The translations under genes and the position numbers were made by a program. A stretch of DNA of 55,585 nucleotides from Penaeus vannamei (taxonomy: Eukaryota; Arthropoda; Malacostraca; Decapoda; Penaeidae): NCBI RefSeq assembly GCF_042767895.1, contig NC_091589.1, positions 19,623,045 through 19,678,629 on the forward strand, given 5' to 3'. Under the pieces are notes generated by a model. That model had not been told where the DNA came from. It worked only from the letters and a program-made list of their open reading frames with translations, and ran no database searches. Shown here piece by piece: positions 37,421-50,635 of the stretch. The stretch's first letter is position 1. Each line of letters begins with the position of its first letter.

Positions 37421-38260
37421 AACCTAACCTAACCCTAACCTAACCTAACCTAACCAAGCCTAACCTAACCTAACCTAACCTAAACCTAACCTAACCCTAA
37501 CCTAATCTAACCCTAACCTAACCTAACCTAAACCTAACCTAACCTAAAACCTAACCTAACCAAACTAACCTAACCTAACCTAAACCTAACCTAACCTAAA
37601 CCTAACCTAAACCTAACCTCACCAAACCTAACCTAAACCTAACCTAACCTAACCTAAACCTAACCCAACCTAACCTAACCTAACCTAAACCTAACCTAAA
37701 CCTAACCTAACCTAAAGCTAACCTATCCTAACCTAAAGCTAACCTAACCTAACCTAAACCTAACCTAACCTAACCTAACCTAACCTAAACCTAACCTAAA
37801 CCTAACTTAACCTAACCTAACCTAAACCTAACCTAACCTAACTTAACCTAAACCTAACCTTACCTAAACCTAACCTAACCTAACCTAACCCAACCTAACC
37901 TAACCTAACCCAACCTAACCTAAACCTAACCTAACCTAACCTAACCTAACCTAACCAAACCTAACCTAACCTAACCCAACTAACCTAACCTAACCTAACG
38001 AAACCTAACCTAACCTAATCTAAACCTAACTTAACCTAACCTAACCTAACCAAACCTAACCTACCCCTTACCTAACCTAACCTAACCAAAACTTAACTTA
38101 ACCTAACCTCACCTAACCCTACCTAACCTAACCTAACCTAGCCCAACCTAACCTAACCTAACCTAATCTAGCCTAGCCTAACCCAACCTAACCTAACCTA
38201 AACTTAACCTAACCAACCTAACCTAACCTAACCTAAACCTAATCTAACCTAACCTTTACC

Positions 38261-38935
38261 TGTAGATACATAGACGATATCTTTGGAATCTTTACCGGCA
38301 CAGAGGCTGAGCTAATGGAATACCACCAGGAGTTGAATAAAATACACCCAGATTTAAAGTTCGCAGTGGAACACAGCAATAAGGAATTGCCTTTCCTGGA
38401 CACTCTGGTGTATATAGACAATGAAGGAAAAGTACAAACAACGGTGTATCATAAACCATCAAACACACACCAGTACTTACATTTCCACTCTTGCCACCCC
38501 CCAAGCCTCAAGAGATCACTACCTTATTCTCAAGCATTAAGAATCAAAAGAATAGTAAGTGAGCCGCACAAACTAGAGGAATCATTGAAAGACATGGTGG
38601 GCTTCTTTACAAAAAGAGGATATTGCAAAAGAACACTAGGATCAGCTCTGAATAGATTAAAAGACGTAAACAGAGAGACACTCTTGGAAAGAAAAGAGAG
38701 ACCAGGACAAAACCGCCTGATTTTTCCCATGCTATATTCCCCGTGCCTAGAAAGAGTACTAAACCATTCCTTAAAGGAACTATGGGAATGGGTCTCAGAA
38801 AATGCTGAAGGAACCCCATGGGAAAAGCATTTCACAGGACCACACCCCATGATAGCATGGAGAAAAGGAAAAACTATAGCGGACCACCTGGTCAGATCAC
38901 AATTCCCCAGATCTCAAAGGAATAATCAACATTAA
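38261..38935 (+). pseudogene. PLE reverse transcriptase C-terminal fragment, unbroken frame
   Basis: The frame is open from the junction through YIDD, FLDTLVY, PSNTHQYLHF, PYSQALRIKRI and KHFTGPHPMIAWRKGK to NNQH and the stop. The first ATG lies at residue LMEYHQ (38315), giving 206 codons. RT motifs A and B are missing, so no polymerase activity is expected. The intact reading frame next to the broken ones of copies 1 and 2 suggests a younger copy or recent homogenisation. Confidence 0.88.
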
Positions 38936-40605
38936 AAAATACAGGGAAGAGAAAGAAGTAATAAATAGAATACAAACAAAGCAAAGCCAACATTCATAAA
39001 GAAGCAGATTTACAACAAATATTCAACAAAGAAATGACAAACAAAAAAGAAATGTAATGAAAATAATAAAATGAAAAAACAAAGTTATAATGGATAAGCC
39101 ATAAACAAATACACAAACAAACAAAAATGCAAAATGATAAACAAATATTGGTAATTTACAAGAAACTAAACGACCAAGATTTACGGAAGAATGTAATAAC
39201 ATTAAAAGTAATAGACATAGAAAAAAGCATTTCTTTAGCAGATCGACGCACGTCAGTAAAAATCACCTGACCGCTCAAGAGCCTAATTAATGATGGCAAT
39301 AGAAAGATAAAGAGCCTACAATTGAGATGCAAACAAAAGATAATGGAAAAAATGCAGATATAAAGAGTAATAAACAATATAAAATGAACACAAATATAAA
39401 ATGACAGCAAATTGCGGACACCAATAAAAGTTAAAAATGCGAAAGAAATAACTAAAGTATAAAGGAAATAATGTTACCATTACATGGACTAATAAATAAA
39501 CAAAATATAATGGATAATAGATAAATGTAAACACGCAGACACAAAGAATAATAAACGAGAATAACAGACGAATTAAAACATAAAATAACAGCTGATCGCG
39601 GAGATCGGTCAATACTGGAACTATGTTATAATTAAAGAAATCCTAAGGAAAAGGCAAGACAGGATATCAACAGAATAACTAAAAATTAAGAATAATACAA
39701 TATCTAAAAGACAAACATAATAAATAAAGAAGAATGATATACAAAAAAACAATAAACAAAAACATCGTACGAAAAAATATGAAAAATGACTATGAATCGC
39801 GAACATCGGTACAAGCTGGAATTATATGTTTAAAGATAAATGGAAATACTAAGGAAACTGTAATATTAAAGAAATATACGATGAGATACTGTATAATCAA
39901 TTTTAAAACTAAAAGGGATAAGAAATCTCAAATAGCGTGCAATAATAGACCCTATAGAGAAAAGTTGGAGAACATTCTAGAAGGAATCCCGCGGGGAGAC
40001 GAGGGAACCTACCCCCCGTTTCCCAGGACACAGTTTCCTGTATGCTTTACTTCGAAAAATACTCGCTTTTGAATATATGTTTGCTTATCAATATTAAACA
40101 TTTGTATATTTATGATTTGTTTACATATAAATCTTTGCAAGATTTTATGTCTATTTAAAATATTAAGCGACTTTGGTCCCTCTTGTTTCCATGGTACGAA
40201 CCATCTCCGAGATTTACCGCGATACTCTTTCGCTTATATCTTTCGATAGACAGCGAATGGAGAAGGTTTTATATTTGCAGAAATTACAGGACATGCTTCT
40301 ATGTATACTGTAAATAGAATCGACGTAGTTCGGCGTCTCCTTCTTGAAATAAACGGCACCAAAGGTTAAATGAGAACGTTTTTTTCGCAGTCCCCCCCTT
40401 CGATCTATACAGTTTTCGGTAATGTATTTCGTACGTTTTTCTTGTGTTACAGGGTACACTTTTGTTGTATATACGCCTCGTATTATCTTCAATCTAAGGA
40501 CTTTTTCTTTCGTTTTTTTCGACTTTATGCTTAACCTTTTTTACTTTTATGATGTGATATCCTTCCAGGAACCAGGTAGTTGCGACAGGATACTTCATGT
40601 ATGGA
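38936..40605 (+). other. PLE 3' UTR, copy 4
   Basis: Full-length 3' UTR, colinear with copy 1, with all three ATCGCGGA-type repeats (the first here reads ATTGCGGACACCAAT) and the terminal segment. No gene is supported; hydrophobic minus-strand frames here are interrupted. Confidence 0.82.
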
Positions 40606-43600
40606 CCCTAACCTAACCTAACCTAACTAACCTAACCAAACCTAACCTAACCTAACTAACCTAACCTAGCCTAACTAACCTAACCTAACCTAACTAACCT
40701 AACCTAACCAAACTAACCTAACCTAACTAACCTAACCTAACCTAAACTAAACCTAACCTAACCTAACCTAACCTAAACCTAACCTAACCTAAAGTAAACT
40801 AACCTAACTAACCTAACCTAACCTAACCTAACCAATCACTAACATAACATAACATAACATAACATAACCAACCTAACCTAACCTAACCTAACCTAACCTA
40901 ACCTAAACTAACCCTAACCTCACCTAACCCTAACCTAACCCTAACCAAACCTAACCTAACCCTAAACCTAAGCCAAGCTAAGCTAAGTTAACTTAAACCT
41001 AATCTAGCTTAACCTAAACCTAACCTAACCTAACCTAACCCTAACCTAACCTAAATTAACCTAACCTAACCTAACCCAACCCAACCGAACCTAACCTAAC
41101 TAAATTAACCTAACCTAAACTAAACCTAACCTAACCTAACCTAAAATCTAACCTTACCTAACCTAAACCTAACCTAACCTAAACAAAACTAACCTAACTA
41201 ACCTAACCTAACCTAACCTCAACCTAACCTAACCTACCCAACCTAACCTAACCTACCCTAACCATAACCTAACATAACATGACCTAACCTACCCTAACCT
41301 AACCAACCAAACCTAACCTAACCCTAACCTAACCCTAACCTAACCTAACCCTAACCAAACCTAACCCTAACCTAACCTAAACTTAACCTAAACTCACCTA
41401 ACCTAACCTAACCTAACATATCCCTAACCTAACCTAACCTAACTAACCTAATCTAACCTAACCTAACGAAATCTAACTTAACCTAACCTAACCTAACCTA
41501 ACCTAAACCTAACCTAACCTAAACCTAACCTAACCTAACCTAACCTAAACTTAACCTAGCCTAACCTAACCTAACCTAACATAACCTTAACCTAACCTAA
41601 CCTTACACACTAAAATAAATTAACCTAACCTAACCTAACCTAACCTAACGTAACCTAACCTAACCTAGCCTAACCTACCCCACTAACCTAACCTAACCTA
41701 AACCTAGAGCTAACATAACCTAACCAAACCTAACCAAACCTAACCTAACCTAACCTAAACTTAACTAAACCTAACCTAAACCTAACCTAACCTAACCATC
41801 CTAACCTAACCTAACCTGAACCAAACCTACCCTACCCAAAGATAACCTAACCTAACCTACCCTAACCTAAACCTAACCTAACCTAACCTAACCTAACCAA
41901 TCTAACCTAACCTGACCTAGCCTAACCTAAACTAACCTAACTTAAACTAACCTAACCTAAACTTAACCTAACCTAACCTAACCAAACCTAACCTAACCTT
42001 ACCTAACCTAAACCTTACCTAACCTAACCTAACCTAACCAAACCTAACCTAACCTAACCTAATCTTAACCTAACCTAATCTAACCTAACTTAAACTTAAC
42101 CTAACCTGACCTAACCTAACCTAACCTAACAAATTAAACTAAACTAAGCTAACCTAACCTAACCTATCCTAACCTCACATAACCTAAACCTAACCTAACG
42201 TAACCTAACTAACCTAACCTAACACACCCTCTTAACCTAACCTAACCTACCCCCGTAACCTAACCTAAACCTAACCTAACCTAATATAAAGCAGAACCTA
42301 ACCTAACCTAACCTAACCTACACTTACCTAACCTAACCTAACCTAACCCAACCTAACCTAAACTTAACCTAACCTAACCTAACCTAACCTAAACCAACTA
42401 ACCTAACCTAACCTAACCTACCCTACCCTACCCTAACCTACCCTAACCTAACCAAACCTAACCTAACCTAAACCTAACCTAACCTAACCCTAACCTAACC
42501 TAAACCTAACCTAAACCTACCCTAGCCTAGCCTAACCTACCCTAACCTAACCTAACTAAACCTAACCTAACCTAAACCTAACCTAACCTAACCTAACCCT
42601 AACCTATCCTAACCTAACCTAACCTAAACCTAACCTAAGCCTAACCTAACCTAAACTAACCTAAACCTAACCTAACCTAACCGACCCTACTTAACCTAAC
42701 CTAACTAAACCTAACCGAACCTAACCAAAACTAACCTAACCTAAACCTAGCCTAACCCTAACCTAACCTAACCTAACCAAACCTACCCAAACCAAACCAA
42801 ACCTAACCTAACCTAAACCTAACCTAACATAACCTAAACCTAACCTAACCTAACCTAAACCTAACCTAACATAACCTAAACCTAACATAACCTAACATAA
42901 CCTAACCCTAACCTAACCTAACCTAACCAAACCTAACCAAACCTAACCTAAACCTAACTTAACCTAACGTAACCTAAAACTAACCTAACCAAACCTAACC
43001 TAACCTAACCTAACCCAACCTAACCTAACCCAACCTAACCTAACCTAACCTAACCAAACCAAATCTAGCCTAACTAACCTAACCTAACCAAACCTAACCT
43101 AACCCAATCTAAGCTAACCTAACCCTAACCCAACCTAACCTAACCTAATCTAACCTAACGTAATCCAACCTAACCTAACCTAACCTAACCTAAACCTAAC
43201 CTAACCTAAACTAACCTAACCTAACTAATCTAAACCTAACCTAGCTCTAACCAAACCTAACCTAAGCTAAGCTAAGCTAACCTAACGTAACATAACCTTA
43301 CCCTAACCTAACCTAACCTAAACCTAAACTAACCTAACCTAACCTACCTAACCTAACTAAATCTAACCTAACCTAACCTAACCCTAACCTAATCTAACCT
43401 AACCTAAACCTAACCTAACCTAACCTAACCTAACCTACCTAACCTAACCTAAGCAAACTAAACCTAACCTAACCTAACCTAACCTAAACCTAACCTAACC
43501 CCAACCTAACCTAAACTAACCTAACCAAACCAAACCAAACAAAAACTAACCTAAACCTAACCTAACCTAAACCTAACCTAACCCTAACCTAACCATACCT

Positions 43601-46600
43601 AAACCAAACCTAACCTAACCTGACCCTAACCTAACCTAACCTTAACCTAACCTAACCTAAACCTAACCTAAACCTAACCTAGCCTAACCTAAACCTAACC
43701 TAACCTAACCTATCCAAAACTAACCTAACCTAACCTAACCAAACCTAACCTAACCTAACCTAACCTAACCCAACCCAACCCAACCACACCTAACCTAACC
43801 TAACCCAACCTAACCAAAACCAAACCTAACCTAACCTAAACCTAGCCTAAAGCTAACCCAATCTAACCTAAACCTAACCTAACCTAACCTATCCAAAACT
43901 AACCTAACCTAACCTAACCAAACCTAACCTAACCTAACCTAACCTAACCTAACCCAACCCAACCCAACCCAACCCAACCTAACCTAACCCACCCTAACCA
44001 AAACCAAACCTAACCTAACCTAAACCTAGCCTAAAGCTAACCTAATCTCACCTAAACTAACCTAAACCTAACCCACCTAACCTAATCTATCCTAATCTAA
44101 CCCTACCCTAAACTAACCTAACCTAAACCTAACCTAACCTAACCCTAACCTAACCTAACCTAACCTACTAACCTAACCTACCCTAACCTACCCAAACCAA
44201 ACCTAACCTAAACCTAACCTAACCTAACCCTAACCTAACCTAACCTAACCAAACCTAACCCAATCTAACCTAACCTAAACCTAACCTAATCTAACCTAAC
44301 CTAATCTAACCTAACCGAAACAAACCTAACCTAAACTAACCTAACCTAACTAATCTAAACCTAACCTAACCCTAAGCTAAGCTAAGCTAAGCTAAGATAA
44401 GCTTACCTAACCTAACCTAACTAAACCTAACCTAACCTAACCTAACCCTAACCTAACCTAACCTAACCTAACCTACCTAACCTAACCTAACCAAACTAAA
44501 CCTAACCTAACCTAACCTAACTTAAACCTAACCTAATCTAACCCTAACCTAACCTAAACTAACCTAACCAAACCTAACCAAACCAAACCTAACCTAAACC
44601 TAACCTAACCTAACCTAAACTTAACCTAACCTAAACCTAACCTAACCTAACCTAAACCTAACCTAACCTAACCTAATCCTAACCTAACCATAACCTAACC
44701 TTAACCTAACCTAACCTAAACCTAACCTAACATAAACCTAAACCTAACCTAACCCGAACCTAACCTAACCTAACCTAACAAAACCTAACCAAACCTAACC
44801 TAACAAAACCCAACCAAACCCAACATAACCTAACCAAACCTAACCTAACCCAACCTAACATAACCTAACCTAACCTAAACCTAACCTAATCTAACCTAAC
44901 CTAACCTAAAACTAACCTAACCTAACCCTAACCTAAACTAACGTAACCCCCCACCTACCCTAACTTAACCAAACCTAACCTAACCTAACCTAACGTGAAC
45001 CTAACCTAACCTAACCTAAACTAAACTTAACCTAACCTAACCTAATCTAACCTAACCTAAGCCTAACCTAACCCTAACATAGCCTAACCTAACCCTTACC
45101 TAACCTAACCTAAAATAACCTAACCTAACCTAACGTAATCCTGACCAAACCTAACCTAACCTAAAGTAACCTAACCTAACCTAACCTAACCTAACCTAAC
45201 CTAAACCTAACCTAACCTAACCTAATCCTTACCAAGCCTAACCTAACCTAAACCTAACATAACCTAGCCAAACCTAAACCTAACCTAACCTAAACCTATC
45301 CTAACCTAAACCTAACTTAACATAGCCAAAACATAACCTAACCTAACCTAAACCTAACCTAACCTATCCTAACCTGACCTAAGCCTAACCTAACCTAACC
45401 TAAACCTAACCTAACCTAAACCTAACCTAACCTAACCTAACCTAACCTAAACCAAACCTAACCTAACCTAACCTGACCCTAACCTAACCTAACTTTAACC
45501 TAAACCTAACCTAACCTAAACCTAACCTAACCTAACCTATCCAAACCAAGCCTAACTTAACCTAACCAAACCTAACCTAACCCAACCCAACCTAACCTAA
45601 CCTAACCTAACCTAACCCAACCTAACCTAACCAAAACCTAACCTAACCTAACCTAAACCTAACCTAGCCTAAACCTAACCTAACCTAACCTAAACCTAAC
45701 TCACCTAACCTAACCTGACCTAATCTAACCCTAACCTAACCTAACCTAACCTAATCCTAATCCACCTAACCTAACCTAACCTAACCCTAACCTAACCTAA
45801 CCTACCCTAACCTGAATTAGCCTAACCTAACCTACTCAAACCTAACCTAACCTAACCCTAACCTAACCTGATCTAACATTAAACTTAACTAACCTAACCT
45901 AAACCTAACCTAACCTTACCTAACCCTAACCTAACCTATCCCTAACCTAACCTAACCTAAGCTAACCTAACCTATCCTAACCTAAACCTAACCTAACCTA
46001 ACCTAAACTAACCTAACCAAAGTAACCTAACCTAACCTAACACAAGCTAAACCTAACCTAAACCTAACCTAAACCTAACCTAACCTAACCTTACCTAACC
46101 TAAACCTAACCAAAACCTAACCTAACCTAACCTAAACCTAGCCTAACCTGAACCTAACCTAACCTAACCTAACCTAACATAACCTAAACCTAACCTAACC
46201 TAACCTAAACGTAACCTAACCTAATCCAAACATAACCTAATCCTAAACCTACCCTAACCTAACCTAACCTAAACCTAACCTAACCTAACCTAAATCTAAC
46301 CTAACCTAAACCTAACCTAACCTAATCTAAACTAACCAAACCTAACCTAAGCCAACTTAACCTAACCCTAATCTAACTCAACCAAACCTAACCTAACCTA
46401 ACCAAACCTAACCTAACCTAACTAACCTAACCTTACCTAACCTACCTAACCTAACCTAAACCTAACTTAACCTAACCTAACCAAACCAAACTTAACCTAA
46501 CCTAACCTAACCCCAACCTAACCTAACCTACCTAACCTAAACTTAACCTAACCTAACCTAACCTAACCCTACCTGACCTAACCTAATCTAGCCTAACCTA

Positions 46601-46665
46601 ACCTAACCTAACCTAACCTAAACTTAACCTAACCTAACTTAACCTAACCTAACCTAACTTTTACC
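40606..46665 (+). repeat. Telomere-type (CCTAA)n array 3, degenerate
   Basis: About 6.1 kb of CCTAA in the common polarity. It contains the CCTAAATTAACC landmark near 41050 with GCTAA words just before it, as in array 2. Further TTAGC-type clusters lie near 43263 and 44373, and a CCCAA run near 43951. It runs directly into PLE copy 5. No gene is seen. Confidence 0.95.
43700..44050 (+). repeat. ~170 bp duplication in array 3 with CCCAA variants
   Basis: The order CCTATCCAAAACTAACC, CCCAACCCAACCC, AACCAAAACCAAACC, CCTAGCCTAAAGCTAACC occurs twice in succession. The second copy has an expanded CCCAA run. Confidence 0.8.
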
Positions 46666-47340
46666 TATAGATACATAGACGATATATTTGGAATCTTTAC
46701 TGGCACAGAGGCTGAGCTCATGGAATGCCACCAGGAGTTGAATAAAATACACCCAGATTTAAAGTTCACAGTGGAACACAGCAATAAGGAATTGCCTTTC
46801 CTAGACACTCTGGTGTATATAGACAATGAAGGAAAAGTACAAACAACGGTGTATCATAAACCATCAAACACACACCAGTACTTACATTTCCACTCTTGCC
46901 ACCCCCCAAGCCTCAAGAGATCACTACCTTATTCTCAAGCATTAAGAATCAAAAGAATAGTAAGTGAGCCGCACAAACTAGAGGAAGCATTGAAAGACAT
47001 GGTGGGCTTCTTTACAAAAAGAGGATATTGCAAAAGAACACTAGGATCAGCTCTGAATAGATTAAAAGATGTAAACAGAGAGACACTCTTGGAAAGAAAA
47101 GAGAGACCAGGACAAAACCGCCTGATTTTTCCCATGCTATATTCCCCGTGCCTAGAAAGAGTACTAAACCATTCCTTAAAGGAACTATGGGAATGGGTCT
47201 CAGAAAATGCTGAAGGAACCCCATGGGAAAAGCATTTCACAGGACCACACCCCATGATAGCATGGAGAAAAGGAAAAACTATAGCGGACCACCTGGTCAG
47301 AGCACAATTCCCCAGATCTCAAAGGAATAATCAACATTAA
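46666..47340 (+). pseudogene. PLE reverse transcriptase C-terminal fragment, unbroken frame
   Basis: The same content as in copy 4: open from YRYIDD to NNQH and the stop, with 206 codons from the first ATG (MECHQELNK; the other copies have MEYHQELNK). Motifs A and B are absent, and there is no nuclease domain after the stop. It is a truncated remnant whose frame is still clean, so it is probably recent or gene-converted. Confidence 0.88.
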
Positions 47341-48120
47341 AAAATACAGGGAAGAGAAAGTAGTAATAAATAGAATACATCAAAGCAAAGACAACATTCA
47401 TAAAGAAGCAGATTTTCAACAAATATTTAACAAAGAAATGACAAACAAAAAAGAAATGTAATGAAAATAATAAAATGAAAAAACAAAGTAATAATGGATA
47501 AGCCATAAACAAATACACAAACAAAAATGCAAAATGATAAACAAATATTGGTAATTTACAAGAAACTAAACGACCAAGATTTACGGAAGAATGTAATAAC
47601 ATTAAAAGTAATAGACATAGAAAAAAGCATTTCTTTAGCAGATCGACGCACGTCAGTAAAAATCACCTGACCGCTCAAGAGCCTAATTAATGATGGCAAT
47701 AGAAAGATAAAGAGCCTACAATTGAGATGCAAACAAAAGATAATGGAAAAAATGCAGATATAAAGAGTAATAAACAATATAAAATGAACACAAATATAAA
47801 ATGACAGCAAATTGCGGACACCAATAAAAGTTAAAAATGCGAAAGAAATAACTAAAGTATAAAGGAAATAATGTTACCATTACATGGACTAATAAATAAA
47901 CAAAATATAATGGATAATAGATAAATGTAAACACGCAGAGACAAAGAATAATAAACGAGAATGACAGACGAATTAAAACATAAAATAACAGCTGATCGCG
48001 GAGATCGGTCAATACTGGAAATATGTTATAATTAAAGAAATCCTAAGGAAAAGGCAAGACTAAATAAAGAATTATACAATATCTAAAAGACAAACATAAT
48101 AAATAAAGAAGAATGGAGAT
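47341..48120 (+). other. PLE 3' UTR, copy 5, right-truncated
   Basis: Colinear with copy 4 up to GAATGGAGAT and includes the first two ATCGCGGA-type repeats. The third repeat and the telomere-facing end are absent. No gene. Confidence 0.85.
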
Positions 48121-50635
48121 TATTGCATTAATTATAACTATTTTTAAATGATAATAACAATATTGATAATTTTAGATATAATAACAACAATAATAACAAT
48201 TAAAATAACAATAATAGCGATATGATTATTTCAATGATTATATTTATTATCATTATCGTTATTATTATTATTATTGTTATGAAAATCATTAGAATATTGT
48301 CGATTATTGTTATTATTGCATTAATTACGCAAATTATCATTATAATTATCATTATATTATAATTATCTTAATTAATGTCATAATTATCATAATTAATGTC
48401 CTAATTATCATAATTAATGTCCTAATTATCATAATTAATGTCCTAATTATCATAATTAATGTCCTAATTATCATAATTAATGTCATTATTATTGTCATTA
48501 TTAACGGGATTGTCATCAAAATCATCATAATTAGCAGAATCATTGCAGACATTATAATGATCCCTTAAACTCGAAAAAGAGGGTTTGTCGACCATTCTCT
48601 CAAAGGGCTATATATCGCTAGATTTCGGCGTTTTTCGACTTTTTGGGATTTGTATACTTTTAGCCGTTTTTCATTATGGATGGGCTTTATAATGATTATT
48701 ATCATTAGTATCATTAATGTCATCATTATCATTATAGTAATTATCGCCATAATTACCCTTAATATAATCATTATAATAGTTATTATCTTAATTATTGATG
48801 TCATTTCCCTCATTATAACTATTTTTATAATGATAATGACAATAATGATAATTTTAGAAAAAATAACAACAATAATAACAACTATGATAACAATAATAGC
48901 GATATTATGATTATTTCAATGATTATTTTTATTATCATTATCGTTATTGTTATTGTTATTGTCATGAAAATCATTATAATATTGTCGATTATTGCTATTA
49001 TTGCATTAATTACGCAAATTATCATTATAATTATCATTATATTATAATCATCTTAATTAATGTCATAATTATCATAATTAATGTCATAATTATCATAATG
49101 AATCTCATAATTATCATAATGAATCTCATAATTATCATAATTAATGTCATAATTATCATAGTTAATGCCATTATTATTGTCATTATTAATGGGATTGTCA
49201 TCAAAATCATCATAGTTAGCAGAATCATTGCATTAATCGACCATTATCTCAAATCAGTAGATTTCGGCGTTTTTTCGACTTATGGGATTTTTATACTTTT
49301 AGCCTTTTTTTCATTTTGGATGGGCTTTATAATGATTATCATCATCATTATTATCATTAATGTCATTATAATCATTATAGTAATTATCGCCATAATTACC
49401 CTTAATATAATCATTATAATAGTTATTATCTTAATTATTGATATAATTTCCCTCATTATAACTATTTTTATAATGATAATAACAATAATGATAATTTTAG
49501 AAATAATGACAACAATAATAACAATTATAATGAAAATAATAGCGATATTATGATTATTTCAATGATTATTTTTATTATCATTATCGTTATTATTATTGTT
49601 ATTGTCATGAAAATCATTAGAATATCTTCGATTATTGCTATTATTGCATTAATTACGCAAATTATCATTATAATTATCATTATATAATCATCTTAATTAA
49701 TGTCATAATTATCATAATTAATGTCTTAATTATCATAATTAATGTCATAATTATCATAGTTATTGTAAATATTATTGTCATTATTAATGGGATTGTCATC
49801 AAAATCATCATAATTAGCATCATTGCAGAAATCATTGCAGAAATCATCATAATTATCCCTTAAACTAGAAAAAGGGGGTTTGTCGACCATTCTCTTATGA
49901 GGCTATATATCGTTAGATTTCGGCGTTTTTCGACTTTTCGACTTCGATTTTTATACTATTAGCCTTTTTTTTATTATGGATGGGCTTTATAATGATTATC
50001 ATCATCATTATTATCATTAGTCATCATTATCATCATTATTGTAATTGCAATAATTACCCTTAATATAATCACTATAATAGTTATTATCTTAATTAATGAT
50101 TATTTCAATTATTATTTTTATTATCAATATCGTTATCATTATTGTTATTATCATGAAAATCATTAGAATATTGTCGATTAATGCTATTATTGCATTAATT
50201 ACGCAAATTATCATTATAATTATCATTATATTATAATAATCTTAATTAATGTCATAATTATCATAATTAATGTCATAACTATAATAATTAATGTCATAAT
50301 TATCATAATTAATGTCATAATTATCATGATTTCATAATTATCATAATTAATGTCATTATTACTGTCGTTATTAATGGGATTGTCATCAAAATCATCATAA
50401 TTAGCAGAATCATTGCAGAAATCATCATAATTATCCCTTAAACTCGAAAAAGAGGGATTTGTCGACCTTTCTCTCAAAAGGCTAAATATCGCTAGATTTC
50501 GGCGTTTTTCTTCGAATTTTGGGATTTTTATAGTTTTAGCCTTTTTTCATTATGGATGGGCTTTTGTAATGATTATAAACATTATTATCATTAATGTCAC
50601 CATTATCATCATTATAGTAATTATCGCCATGCTAT
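48121..50635 (-). repeat. AT-rich satellite subtype A, reverse tandem array
   Basis: Monomers carry AAACTCGAAAAAG, GTTTGTCGACC, TATATCGCTAGATTTCGGCG and ATTATGGATGGGCTTTATAA near 48670, 49310, 49975 and 50550. The sequence is homologous to 12842-14095 from its first base. No gene; isoleucine-rich frames are triplet artefacts. Confidence 0.88.
48370..48485 (+). repeat. 21 bp micro-tandem within satellite
   Basis: TAATTATCATAATTAATGTC with a following C is repeated about five times with a 21 bp period. Related, less regular versions lie near 13090, 49080, 49720 and 50240. Confidence 0.8.

Larger units (their letters stand above)
31679..38260 (+). repeat. Telomere-type (CCTAA)n array 2, degenerate
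   Basis: About 6.6 kb with the same polarity as arrays 1 and 3. Variants include CCTAAA, CCCTAA, CCAAA, TACCCC, GCTAA (32117-32140) and AACAAACTAAACT. It contains at least two higher-order duplications (see separate entries). It starts on the PLE 3' terminus and ends on PLE copy 4 at the YIDD cut. No gene is seen. Confidence 0.95.
38261..40605 (+). mobile_element. Penelope-like retroelement, copy 4
   Basis: 5'-truncated at the YRYIDD box against CCTAA (junction CCTTTACCTGTAGATACAT). It has an intact C-terminal frame, a full 3' UTR and the fixed TATGGA terminus followed by CCCTAACC. It shares with copy 5 a 17 bp UTR duplication (ATATAAAATGAACACAA region near 39378) that copies 1, 2 and 3 lack. 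This is the complete example of the module CCTAA array, truncated PLE, CCTAA array. Confidence 0.93.
46666..48120 (+). mobile_element. Penelope-like retroelement, copy 5, both ends cut
   Basis: Left junction ACTTTTACCTATAGATACAT at the YIDD cut; right junction GAATGGAGAT into TATTGCATTAAT of the AT-rich satellite, the same break as copy 2. In sequence it is closest to copy 4 (shared 17 bp UTR duplication, CGCACGTCAG and AATCACCTGACC variants). It lacks about 20 bp near 48060 that copies 2 and 4 have. Confidence 0.92.

Noticed and set aside
46650..46675. Splice acceptor (TTTTACCTATAG) creating an exon at the YIDD codons
   Set aside because: The pyrimidine-AG look comes from CCTAA variants meeting the truncated element. 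Copy 1 reads coding sequence straight through this point.
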